A stretch of DNA of 37,237 nt from contig VHCG01000038.1 in assembly GCA_016871805.1 (NCBI GenBank), positions 1-37,237 of the forward strand, read 5' to 3'. Both the position numbers and the translations under genes were made by a program. This DNA comes from Verrucomicrobiota bacterium (GTDB lineage Bacteria > Verrucomicrobiota > Verrucomicrobiia > Limisphaerales > UBA9464). This document shows positions 27,762-36,458 of this stretch, piece after piece. Under the pieces are notes generated by a model. It had not been told where the DNA came from, made no database searches, and saw nothing but the letters and a program-made list of their open reading frames with translations. How positions within the stretch are numbered: the stretch's first letter is position 1; the number at the start of each line of letters is the position of its first letter.

Positions 27762-27789
27762 ACTCACGCGGAGACGCGGCGGCGCTGAG
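27762..27789 (+). repeat. Second solo element-A end
   Basis: ACTCACGCGGAGACGCGGCG continuing to GCGCTGAG matches the left end of element A (same orientation as 27543). A shorter related stretch, ACGCGGCGGTGTGGAG, begins at 27721. The remaining bases up to the gene start at 27876 hold no other recognised feature apart from a Shine-Dalgarno sequence GGAGG at 27865-27869. Confidence 0.75.
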
Positions 27790-27875
27790 GAAGACCGTGG
27801 AGGAGACTGTTCGGGATCATCCGTTCTTTGCTCTTTGCCCTCCGGCGTCACCCCGGCAACGTCTTGGAGGTCACC

Positions 27876-30800
27876 ATGAACCCCAGGTCCCTGTTCGCTG
27901 CCTCGATCCTGCTCACCGTCGCCGCCCAGGCCGAACTCGCCCGTCATCCGAAGTTCGGCTTCCCGCTCTACACCAATGCGCCTCCAGGACGTCAGCTCGA
28001 GGGACAGCACAAGCCCGCCAGTAACCCGGCGATGTCGCCCGATGCGGCGCGGAAGGCCTTCGTCGTGCCGCCCGGATTCGAGGTCCGCCTCTTCGCCAGC
28101 GAACCCGAGGTGGTCAACCCGGTGGCCATGTCCTTCGATGCCCGGGGACGTCTCTGGGTCCTCGAACTCTACGAATATCCGAATGGCCGACCCGGTCAGC
28201 CCGGACGCGATCGGATCAAGATCCTCGAGGACACCGACGCCGATGGCGTGGCCGACAAGGTCTCGGTCTTCGCGGACGGCATGACCCTGGCCACGGCATT
28301 GCTGGTCGGGAACGGTGGCGTCTACGTGGGCGAGGCTCCGCATCTCTGGTTCCTCGATGACACCGACGGGGATGGCCGGGCCGACCGGAAGACGGAGGTG
28401 CTGACGGGGTTCGGACACGAGGACCGCCATGAGCTGCTGAACGGATTCACCTGGGGTCCGGATGGTCAGATCTACATGACCCATGGGGTCTTCACGATTT
28501 CGAAGGCCAAGGATCCCTCCAGACCCGATGCCAAGCCGGTGCTGCTGACGGCGGGTGTGGCGCGTCTCGATCCAGGCACCCGGAAGTTCGAGGTGTTTGC
28601 GGAGGGCACGAGCAACCCGTGGGGCGTGGACTTCGATCGCCACGGCAACGCCTTTGTCAGCGCCTGCGTGATCGACCATCTGTTCCATCTCACGCCAGGT
28701 GGACTCTACAACCGCCAGGCGGGCCAGGCCCCGTTCCCATACGCCTATGGCGAGCTGCCCAGCATCGTGGACCACAAGCACCACATGGCGGCCTACTGCG
28801 GCATCAACCTCTACCAGGGTCACCAGTGGCCCGCCGAATGGCAGGGTGCGGCGATCTTCGGCAACATCCACCAGAACGCCCTCAACATCGACCGGCTCAC
28901 GCCCAAGGGCTCGACCTTTGTGGCCCGTTCGTGGAATGAGTCGGGTAATTTTCTCACCACGCCCGACGGCTGGTTCATGCCGGTCAGCCAGCAGGTGGGT
29001 CCCGACGGCGCGCTGTGGGTCATGGACTGGTACGACAAGTATCCGTGCTACCAGAACGCCAACGCGGATCCCGAAGGGGTCGACCGCGAACGCGGCCGGA
29101 TCTGGCGCGTGGTCTGGACCGGGGACAAGCCGGGCAAGGCCGTGCCGTCACGTCCGGAGCGCGATCTCGATCTCGAGCGGCTTGGGTCCAATGGACTGGT
29201 CGACCTCCTGAAGCATCCCAACGTCTGGCACCGACGCACGGCCCAGCGGATCCTGGGTGGACGCAAGGACTCGGATGGGAGGGTGCATGAAGCGCTGGCC
29301 GTCCTGCTGAGGACGGGGGACTCGGTGGAGTCCCGTCTCGCCGCCCTGTGGACCCTCCAGACCATGGGGGCGCTCCGGGATGCCGACCTCGCGATCGCGT
29401 CGGCCGACCGGGAGCCGGCACTCCGCTCGTGGGCCGCCCGTCTGATCGGCGCCCGCGGGGAGCTGTCGGCGGACTCCGGACCGATGCTCCAGGCGCTGGC
29501 GTCGGACACCGACCCGGTCGTGCGACTCGGCGTCGCGGTCGCGGCACGGCAGCTGGTCTCCGGATCCCTCACGATCGACGCCCCGCCGCGGGTGCCGGTC
29601 GAGGACCTCGTCAGCGGCCCGGCGATCATCGGCCTGTTCCAGGGCTCGGAGAAGGGGACCGATCCGACCTTCGACTTCCTGTTCTGGATGGCTGTGGAGC
29701 CGATCGTGGCCGCGGACCCAACCCGGGCCCTGGGGGCCTATCTCGAGGACGGAGCCCGTTCGACCTGGCCCTTCTCGGCCGAGATCCTGCGGAAGGTGAT
29801 GCGCCGGACGTGCGACCTCCGGAACGAGGCGGTCCTGAGCGAGGTGGTGACCACATTCGGCCGCATTCCATCGGAGGCGACGCCAGCCCTCGTCGCGGGT
29901 CTGCGCGGGCTTCTCGAGGGGCAGCGCGGCAAGGCCATCGTGCCCAACCCGGAGGCCGTGGCAGTGGTGTCGCGGCTGGCGTCGTCGTCCGATGCCGAGG
30001 TGTCCAGGACTGCCCAGCAGCTCGGAACCCTCTGGGGGGATGCCGCCGCGTTGAAGCAGGTCCTCGCCCGGATCCAGAATGGCGACGGGCCGGAATCCGA
30101 CCGGATCGCGGCCATCCAGACCGCAGCCCAGCAGAAGGGTGACGACGCCCTCCGGGTCGTGGTGGGACTGGTAGCCCCCGGGAACTCCGATGCCCTCCAG
30201 GTCGCTGCCGTCCGGGCCCTCCAACAGCTCGGATCGGAGGACACCGGTCGGCAGCTGCTGGATCGGTGGCCGACGCTCAGTCTAGCCACCCGGGCCGCCG
30301 TCGCCGACGTCGCCACCGCGCGTTGGCAGTGGAGGCACGCACTCCTGCAGGCGCTCCTCGACGGCCGCATCAAGCGGGGAGAGGTGCATCCCATCGTGGT
30401 CCGCAAACTCGCTGCGAATCCGGACGACGGGGAGAAGGCGGTTGTGGCCCGGATCTTCGGGCGGATCCAATCCACCCCCGAGGAGAAGCTCCAGATCATC
30501 GCCCAGAAACGAAAGGTCGTGGTCGAGGGACCTGTGGACCTCGAGAAGGGCCGCGTCGTCGCCCAGAAGATCTGCTTCGTCTGTCACAAGCTCCATGGCG
30601 AGGGTGCCGAGGTCGGACCCGACCTCACCGGCGTCGGTCGCAGCTCCCTCGACGCCCTGTTGCACAGCGTGATCCACCCGAACGCGATCATCGGCGAGGG
30701 CTACGAGAACACCGAGGTGGTGACGCGGGACGACCGGACCTTCAACGGGCGGATGGTCGAGAACACCGACACGGTGGTGAAGCTGATCATGGCCGGCCCT

Positions 30801-30986
30801 TCCGAGGTCGTGCTGGCGAAGTCCGACATCAAGTCGCTCCGGGGCACGGGCACCTCGACGATGCCGGAGGGGTTGGAACAGATCCCGGACGACGAGTTCA
30901 GAAACCTGATCTGGTACATCCTGGCCCCGCCGCAGGACGGCAAGTCGTTGGACGAGGAACGTCGTCGGCGACTGTTCGGGCAGTAG
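27876..30986 (+). CDS. Large secreted PVC-type protein: beta-propeller, HEAT repeats and C-terminal cytochrome c domain
   Basis: A 1036-residue exported protein. A signal peptide (NPRSLFAASILLTVAAQA) leads into a propeller domain (about residues 50-420) with blocks typical of PVC membrane-bound dehydrogenases: GFEVRLFASEPEVVNPVAM, RIKILEDTDADGVADKV and GPDGALWVMDWYD. Alpha-helical HEAT-like repeats follow (about 430-880). The C-terminus has a heme-binding CFVCHKLHGEGAEVGPDLTG motif near residue 900 and ends with EFRNLIWYILAPP. A strong Shine-Dalgarno GGAGG sits six bases before the ATG. Such proteins are suspected to oxidise carbohydrates or alcohols and pass electrons to heme. The substrate is unknown. 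Confidence 0.92.
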   Translation: MNPRSLFAASILLTVAAQAELARHPKFGFPLYTNAPPGRQLEGQHKPASNPAMSPDAARKAFVVPPGFEVRLFASEPEVVNPVAMSFDARGRLWVLELYEYPNGRPGQPGRDRIKILEDTDADGVADKVSVFADGMTLATALLVGNGGVYVGEAPHLWFLDDTDGDGRADRKTEVLTGFGHEDRHELLNGFTWGPDGQIYMTHGVFTISKAKDPSRPDAKPVLLTAGVARLDPGTRKFEVFAEGTSNPWGVDFDRHGNAFVSACVIDHLFHLTPGGLYNRQAGQAPFPYAYGELPSIVDHKHHMAAYCGINLYQGHQWPAEWQGAAIFGNIHQNALNIDRLTPKGSTFVARSWNESGNFLTTPDGWFMPVSQQVGPDGALWVMDWYDKYPCYQNANADPEGVDRERGRIWRVVWTGDKPGKAVPSRPERDLDLERLGSNGLVDLLKHPNVWHRRTAQRILGGRKDSDGRVHEALAVLLRTGDSVESRLAALWTLQTMGALRDADLAIASADREPALRSWAARLIGARGELSADSGPMLQALASDTDPVVRLGVAVAARQLVSGSLTIDAPPRVPVEDLVSGPAIIGLFQGSEKGTDPTFDFLFWMAVEPIVAADPTRALGAYLEDGARSTWPFSAEILRKVMRRTCDLRNEAVLSEVVTTFGRIPSEATPALVAGLRGLLEGQRGKAIVPNPEAVAVVSRLASSSDAEVSRTAQQLGTLWGDAAALKQVLARIQNGDGPESDRIAAIQTAAQQKGDDALRVVVGLVAPGNSDALQVAAVRALQQLGSEDTGRQLLDRWPTLSLATRAAVADVATARWQWRHALLQALLDGRIKRGEVHPIVVRKLAANPDDGEKAVVARIFGRIQSTPEEKLQIIAQKRKVVVEGPVDLEKGRVVAQKICFVCHKLHGEGAEVGPDLTGVGRSSLDALLHSVIHPNAIIGEGYENTEVVTRDDRTFNGRMVENTDTVVKLIMAGPSEVVLAKSDIKSLRGTGTSTMPEGLEQIPDDEFRNLIWYILAPPQDGKSLDEERRRRLFGQ

Positions 30987-31029
30987 ACGGGGTTGAGACT
31001 TCCCGCGTGCGGGTGGAGTGTTCGGGACG

Positions 31030-31632
31030 ATGACCGATCTGGACCGTCTGAAATACGAGACGCTGCTGCGACAGCTCGAGCGGATGCGAGGGATGCAGTA
31101 CGCCTACCATCGCAAGTTCTTTGCGCTGCTGCTGCTGAGCACCCTGGCGGCGGGGGCCTGCCTCTCCATCTCGCGCGGACCCGCGCTGGTCTTCCTGTGC
31201 TTCGGGCTGGTCTCGACCGGTGTGAGCGCGGCGTTCCTGCTGCACTTCTGCGATTTCGCCCGCATCCATGCCCGGGCCCTCGAGGAGCGGATCAACCGGC
31301 TGGCGGGGGAGCACCTGCTCGTCGCCTCCCAGCTTGAGGCCGACTATTTCTATCCGCTCGACGGGTCGAGGTTCTCCCCGGCGGTCGTGTTCTCGGGACG
31401 CTTCTTCGACATGTACACCGCCCACTTCTGCATCCTGTGGGCCTTGATGATCGGCGCCGCCGGATTCCAGGTCTGGCAGGGGGTTTCGCCCCGGGCCTTC
31501 GCGATCCTGGCCGGGACCTGGGGGCTCTGGACCCTGGCCAACCTCGCCTTCGTGCTGGCGTGGTTCCGGGGTGCTGCGGGCCGTCGGATGGCCCAGACCC
31601 TCCGGGAGCGGCTGGGGACACCCTGTGGATGA
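31030..31632 (+). CDS. Small membrane protein of unknown function, four predicted helices
   Basis: A 200-residue protein with helices at about residues 30-46, 53-72, 131-149 and 157-178. A hydrophilic middle section (FARIHARALEERINRLAGEHLL) lies probably in the cytoplasm. The N-terminal 28 residues are charged and helical (DLDRLKYETLLRQLERMRG). No catalytic motif was recognised. The ATG at 31030 was chosen over a GTG at 31018. It follows the cytochrome-type gene by 43 bases and may share its transcript. The downstream gene is convergent, 105 bases away. Confidence 0.72.
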   Translation: MTDLDRLKYETLLRQLERMRGMQYAYHRKFFALLLLSTLAAGACLSISRGPALVFLCFGLVSTGVSAAFLLHFCDFARIHARALEERINRLAGEHLLVASQLEADYFYPLDGSRFSPAVVFSGRFFDMYTAHFCILWALMIGAAGFQVWQGVSPRAFAILAGTWGLWTLANLAFVLAWFRGAAGRRMAQTLRERLGTPCG

Positions 31633-31737
31633 GCGGCGTGCTGCCGCCGTTGGACGGGGCCCGTGAGCGGATCCGCCCTCGTTTCTTCGCTCCGCCGCAG
31701 CGGGTCCCGATCCACACGTTGTGACCTCGAACCGGCT

Positions 31738-33957
31738 TCAGGGATTCGGACGGTGGATGGGTGTGGGCGGCAGCGGCAGGCTGAAGGTGCGGAGGGGAAT
31801 CCGTTCCGCGACGGGTTGGGTTTCGCGGAGGCGGTAGAAGCGGTCCGGTTCGAGATCCTCGAACGTCTGCACGGTGCCGCTCCCGGGCCACTCGATGCGC
31901 AGGGAGAGAATGTTCCGGGCGTCACCGAGTCCGATCTCCTGTCGCAATGGATTGCATCCGAAGCTTCCGCCGGTGCTGACCGTCCGGTGCAGCGTGCGCT
32001 CCCAGGAGGGGCCTCGGACCTTCAGGGTCAGCCGGGCACCGATGCCGGGGCGGTTCGCACGGGTCCCTTCGAGACGGAGCTTCACCCAGTGGTTTCCATG
32101 GCCGGGATTGGCGAACAGGGCGTTGCGGGCGAGGTCCCCTTCGAACGCCCCGCCCAGATCGATGTAGACATCCTGGTCCCCGTCGTTGTCGAGATCCGCG
32201 AACGACACCGAATGCCCCTTCTGGAGGTGGCCGAACCCACCCGAGGTCGTCACGTCCTCGAACCGCTTCCCGCCCCGGTTCCAGAACATGCGGTTGGGAA
32301 TCAGCGTCAGGAGATCGGGATCCCCGGTGCCCAGGTAGAAATCGGGCCACCCGTCGTTGTCGAGATCCCCGTGGTTCGATCCCATCGCGGGCAGGACATG
32401 GTCGAGCCCCATGGGCTTGGAGACGTCCTCGAAGGTCCCGTTGCCCCGGTTCCGGAACAGATGGGACCGCTCGCCGGTGTTCGGGAGTCCCAGATCGTCG
32501 GCGGCCACGTCCGCCACCTGCCGGATCCGATATCCGGCGACAAACAGGTCCTCGTTCCCGTCCTGGTCGAAGTCGAAGAACCAGGTCGGGAAACTGTGAT
32601 CGGGTTCCTGGACCCCGGCGGCGGCGGCGACATCGGTGAACTTCCAGGTGTTCGGCTCCGTTCCGGGGCCATCGTTCCGGAAGAGCAGGTTGGGCCGTCC
32701 CAGCAGGGAGACATACAGGTCGGGGCGCCGATCATTGTTGAAGTCCCCGAAGGTGGCCCCCTTGACGAAGCCATTGATCCGGACGCCGGCGCCGACGGCC
32801 ATCTCGGTGAACGTTCCATCCCGGTTGTTGCGGAACAGTTCGCAGGGATGCCTTCCGGTCCGATCCGCCATCTCGTTCCCCACGAAGACGTCCAGCCAGC
32901 CATCCCCGTCGAAGTCGAACCAGACCGCGGTCTGGTCGGGGTGGAACGACAGCAATCCTGCGGCCGCGGTGACGTCCTCGAACGTTCCATCGCCGCGGTT
33001 GCGGAGCAGGGAGTCCGGATAGGTCCCGCCCTCCCGCATCCATCCGCCCCGCAGCACATGCAGGTCGATGTGTCCGTCGTTGTTGTAGTCGGTCGACACC
33101 ACATGGAGTCCGCCGGTGAGGCCTGGGACTCCCGCCTGGGCCGAGCGATCGACAAACGTGCCGTCGCCGTCGAAATCCTCGATCGCAACTCCGCCGGAGA
33201 GTCCCTCCACCGCCAGTCCCATGGGGCCGGCGAGGTTGACGAAGCGTCCGGGGTCATGAGCCGAGGCGAAAGTTGTGACCGGGATCACCGCCGCCATGGG
33301 GACGCCCTGGGGATGGTCCCCGAGGGTCATGGCCACGATGTTCAGGAACCAGCGGACGGTGAGGTTGTCGGGGTTCTCCGCAGCCAGCCGGGTCCGGATC
33401 TCGAGGGCCGCCTTGCTGCCATCCTTCCACGCGTGGCGCCCGTGTCCTTCGATCGGCAGCAGGCAGGACTCGCTGGCGGAGTTGCTGAGACAGTTCCGCA
33501 GCTCGCCCTGTCGGAAGTGGGCCAGCGCCTGGTTCAGACGGAGGTTCACGACATTCTCCCGGGTCGCGGGCAAGGTGGAGGACTGCAGCAGACGATCGAC
33601 CTCCTCGAAGGCCCGGAGGGCCGGCTCGTTCTGACCGGCCTAGAGGCGATGGATCCCAAGAGAGAACTGGAGGGGCACCAGTTCTGCGGGATTCCGGTTT
33701 GTGGCGATCTGGCGCTCGAGGGATTCCGCCTTCGGGATCGAGAGAAACGGATTCCGGGACGGCGGGATCCGCCGGCGCACCTCCTCGAGCAATGCCACCA
33801 TTCCGCGGGTCCCTGAACGGTCCTCGGTCGTCGATGTCGACTCGGCGGCACGCGCCCGGATTCCCCCCAGGACCACAACCCCAAGGACGATGAGGAGGAT
33901 CGGTCCCGCCGCGACGGTGAACGGTGGAAGCAGGGATCCGGATCTGGGGAGACGCAT
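31738..33957 (-). pseudogene. UnbV/ASPIC FG-GAP (VCBS) repeat protein, interrupted by an in-frame TAG
   Basis: One frame runs from the ATG at 33957 to the stop at 31738 (740 codons), broken only by TAG at 33640-33642. The 5' part has a membrane segment (VAAGPILLIVLGVVVLGGI). After the stop, AGQNEPALRAFEEVDRLLQ continues a TPR-like helix, where Tyr is the likely lost residue. About seven FG-GAP/VCBS motifs follow (for example DFDGDGWLDVFVGNE, DLDNDGDQDVYIDLGG), then the UnbV/ASPIC domain (GNHWVKLRLEGTRANRPGIGARL). The first VCBS unit reads VAIEDFDGDGTFVDRSAQAG, fusing the start and end of a unit. This suggests an in-frame internal deletion. A downstream start could still give a 611-residue protein lacking the membrane anchor. 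Confidence 0.85.
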
Positions 33958-34291
33958 GGTGTCGAGACCCCGTGGCGGCACGAACCATCCGTCGAGGTGC
34001 TGCCTAGACTCCGGACTGCACAAGTGGTTTCAGGAAAACTGGTTACGGCATTGAAACGGGAATGATAACAGGTGTAATCATCGGCTGGATCAGAAAAGGT
34101 TACATAGGTAAACAGTCGGGGTCGGAAACGAGGAAAAGCGATGGAAAAGGTCTTGTGCTGAAATGAGCCGCAAGAAGGAGAAAAACCGGGAGAGTCGGGA
34201 TTTGGATCGGGAATGGGACAGGTCTGATCCTAGCGGAGACCTCTGGAATTGGAGGTGGAGGCCGCACGGCGTGCCTCGATAGGATCGGGGC
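33958..34291. other. Intergenic region between divergent UnbV/ASPIC gene and hemB
   Basis: This 334-base stretch is more AT-rich than the surroundings, with runs such as GAAAAACC and TGGTTACGGCATTGAAAC. It contains the 20 bp palindrome at 34062-34081 and probably both promoters, though no -10/-35 pair convinces. An AGGA (34284) ahead of the hemB ATG could serve as ribosome-binding site. No ORF or repeat of the A or B families was seen here. Confidence 0.6.
34062..34081. promoter_or_regulatory. Candidate operator palindrome upstream of hemB
   Basis: ATGATAACA-GG-TGTAATCAT is an inverted repeat with eight of nine arm positions matching. It lies 210 bases before hemB and 104 bases before the UnbV gene start. 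Its TGATNACA arms are typical of a dimeric repressor site. The cognate regulator is unknown. Confidence 0.45.
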
Positions 34292-35323
34292 ATGAGCAGC
34301 GGTTTGGAACAGATCCGTCGGCATCGGCGATTGCGGCAGATCCGGACGGTCCGGGATCTGGTGCAGGAATGCCGGGTGGAGGCGTCCGACCTCATCGCCC
34401 CCCTGTTCCTCCAGGACGGTGGGGGGAGGCCGACCCCGGTGGAGTCGATGCCTGGCGTGGTTCGCCACACGCTGGAAACGCTGGTGGAGGCGTGTCGGGA
34501 GCTCCGCGGACTCGGGATTCCGGGGGTCGCCCTGTTTCCGGCGACCGATCCGGCGCTCAAGGATCCTCTTGGACGGGAGGCGCTGAACCCCGGGAACCTG
34601 GTGTGCCGCGCGGTACGGGCGGTCCGCCGGGCGGTTCCCGACCTGCTGGTGTTCACCGATGTCGCGCTCGATCCCTACACCAGCCATGGCCACGACGGCA
34701 TCCTGACCCCGGATGGGTCCGACGTGGACAACGACGCGACGGTGGCCGTGCTGGCCAAGATGGCGGTCCTGCAGGCGGCTGCGGGATGCCAGTTCGTGGC
34801 GCCCAGCGACATGATGGACGGACGGGTTGCGGTGCTGAGGAGGACGCTCGACGAGGCGGGGTATCCCGGGGTCGGCATCCTCGCGTACGCGGCCAAGTTT
34901 GCGTCGGCCTTCTATGGACCCTTCCGGGATGCGGTGGGCAGCGCCGCGGCGGCCGGGACTCGGGCGCTCGACAAGCGGACCTACCAGATCAACCCGGCCA
35001 ACCGTCGCGAGGCGGTCGCGGATGCCCTGTGCGACGAGGCGGAGGGGGCGGACATCCTCATGGTCAAGCCGGCCGGCCCGTACCTCGACGTCCTCCACGA
35101 GCTCCGCGGAGCCACCCGACTTCCTCTGGCGGCCTACCAGGTCAGCGGGGAGTACGCCCAGATCCAGGCTGCGGCCCGGAACGGCTGGCTGGACCTTGTG
35201 GGGGCACGGGAGGAGTCGCTCTTGGCGATCAAGCGGGCCGGTGCGGACTTCATCCTGACCTATTTCGCGCGGGATGCCGCCCTGTTCCGGGCGGAATCCG
35301 GAAAGAAAAACGGCGTCGCCTGA
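34292..35323 (+). CDS. hemB: Delta-aminolevulinic acid dehydratase (porphobilinogen synthase)
   Basis: A 343-residue HemB condensing two 5-aminolevulinate molecules to porphobilinogen in heme synthesis. The two Schiff-base lysines are Lys202 (ILAYAAKFAS) and Lys259 (ADILMVKPAGPY). The metal-site segment reads DVALDPYTSHGHDG, so Ala/Asp replace the cysteines of zinc-dependent enzymes. This marks the magnesium/potassium-type, zinc-independent form. The C-terminal coding bases and stop overlap the hairpin of a terminator acting on the opposite strand. Confidence 0.96.
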   Translation: MSSGLEQIRRHRRLRQIRTVRDLVQECRVEASDLIAPLFLQDGGGRPTPVESMPGVVRHTLETLVEACRELRGLGIPGVALFPATDPALKDPLGREALNPGNLVCRAVRAVRRAVPDLLVFTDVALDPYTSHGHDGILTPDGSDVDNDATVAVLAKMAVLQAAAGCQFVAPSDMMDGRVAVLRRTLDEAGYPGVGILAYAAKFASAFYGPFRDAVGSAAAAGTRALDKRTYQINPANRREAVADALCDEAEGADILMVKPAGPYLDVLHELRGATRLPLAAYQVSGEYAQIQAAARNGWLDLVGAREESLLAIKRAGADFILTYFARDAALFRAESGKKNGVA

Positions 35324-35335
35324 GGGGCGACGCCG
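35301..35335 (-). terminator. Rho-independent terminator for mdh, inside the 3' end of hemB
   Basis: CGGCGTCGCC (35311-35320) and GGCGACGCCG (35326-35335) form a perfect 10 bp stem with a 5-base loop. On the reverse strand it is followed by TTTTTCTTTC (complement of 35301-35310), a proper U-tract. It therefore ends transcripts of the minus-strand mdh gene (stop at 35378). On the plus strand no T-run follows. The hairpin includes the hemB stop codon. Confidence 0.88.
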
Positions 35336-35377
35336 TGGTGCTCGGATCCCAGGAGAGGGTTCCTCCGGTGCGATGGG

Positions 35378-36364
35378 TCACTTCGGCAGCAGATCGCTGA
35401 CGAGCGACTTCTCCTCCTTCAGTTCATTCTCGGTGGCGACGATCTTCGAGCGGCTGAACTCCCCGACGGTGACGCCCTGCTGGATCTCCCACCGGGCTCC
35501 GTTGCTGCGGATCGGATAGCTGTAGATGAGTCCCTTCTCGATGCCATAGCTGCCATCGGAGCAGACGGCGACGCTGAAGCAGTCCCCGGCCGGGGTCGGC
35601 TGGGTCAGGGCACGGACGGTGTCCACGACGGCGTTGGCCGCGGAGGCGGCGGAGCTGAGGCCGCGGGCCTCGATGATCGCGGCGCCGCGTTTCTGGACCG
35701 TCGGGATGAACGTATCCTTGAACCAGGCCTCGTCGGTGATGACATCGGTCGCGGCCCGGCCTCCGATCTTCGCGTTCGGGAAGTCGGGGTACATGGTCGA
35801 GCTGTGGTTGCCCCAGATGGCGACGTTGGTGACGGCGGTGATGTCGACACCGGCCTTCTTGGCCAACTGGGTCTTGGCCCGGTTCTGGTCGAGCATCGTC
35901 ATGGCGAACCAGCGGTCGGAGGGGATCTCCTTCGCGCTGTTCATCGCGATGAGGCAGTTGGTGTTGCAGGGGTTGCCGACGACGAGGGTCCGGATGTCCG
36001 ATGCGGCATTCCGGGCGATGGCCTGGCCCTGTCCGGTGAAGATCTTGCCGTTGATGCCGAGCAGGTCCTTCCGCTCCATCCCCGCCTTGCGGGGCACGCT
36101 GCCGACGAGCAGGGCCCAGTTCACTCCGCGGAATCCCTCGTCGAGGTTCGCCGTGGGCACGACGCCCTTGAGCAGCGGAAAGGCGCAATCGTCGAGCTCC
36201 ATCACGACGCCGTTCAGGGCCTTGAGGGCGGGCTCTACCTCGACGAGGTGAAGGATGACCGGCTGGTCGGGTCCGAACATCGATCCGGAGGCGATCCGGA
36301 AGAGGAGTGAGTAACCGATCTGGCCGGCTGCACCGGTCACCGCGACGCGAATGGGATTCTTCAT
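35378..36364 (-). CDS. mdh: Malate dehydrogenase
   Basis: A 328-residue malate dehydrogenase of the cytosolic/NADP-type branch. The NAD-binding segment is [20 protein letters not shown], the mobile loop contains [12 protein letters not shown] with substrate-binding Arg, and [13 protein letters not shown] and the catalytic His in [12 protein letters not shown] are present. It oxidises malate to oxaloacetate in the TCA cycle. The ATG at 36364 starts the Rossmann strand directly. The open frame extends 67 residues upstream but has no domain character. It lies downstream of argB (94-base gap) in the same direction and has its own terminator. Confidence 0.96.
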   Translation of the reverse strand: MKNPIRVAVTGAAGQIGYSLLFRIASGSMFGPDQPVILHLVEVEPALKALNGVVMELDDCAFPLLKGVVPTANLDEGFRGVNWALLVGSVPRKAGMERKDLLGINGKIFTGQGQAIARNAASDIRTLVVGNPCNTNCLIAMNSAKEIPSDRWFAMTMLDQNRAKTQLAKKAGVDITAVTNVAIWGNHSSTMYPDFPNAKIGGRAATDVITDEAWFKDTFIPTVQKRGAAIIEARGLSSAASAANAVVDTVRALTQPTPAGDCFSVAVCSDGSYGIEKGLIYSYPIRSNGARWEIQQGVTVGEFSRSKIVATENELKEEKSLVSDLLPK

Positions 36365-36458
36365 GAAGTAGGTCCCGGTAGTGTTCGGAATCAACACCCC
36401 GAGCGGAAGCGAAAACCCACCGGCTGAGGCGGCCTTGGGTTTTCCAGGACCTTGGGGT

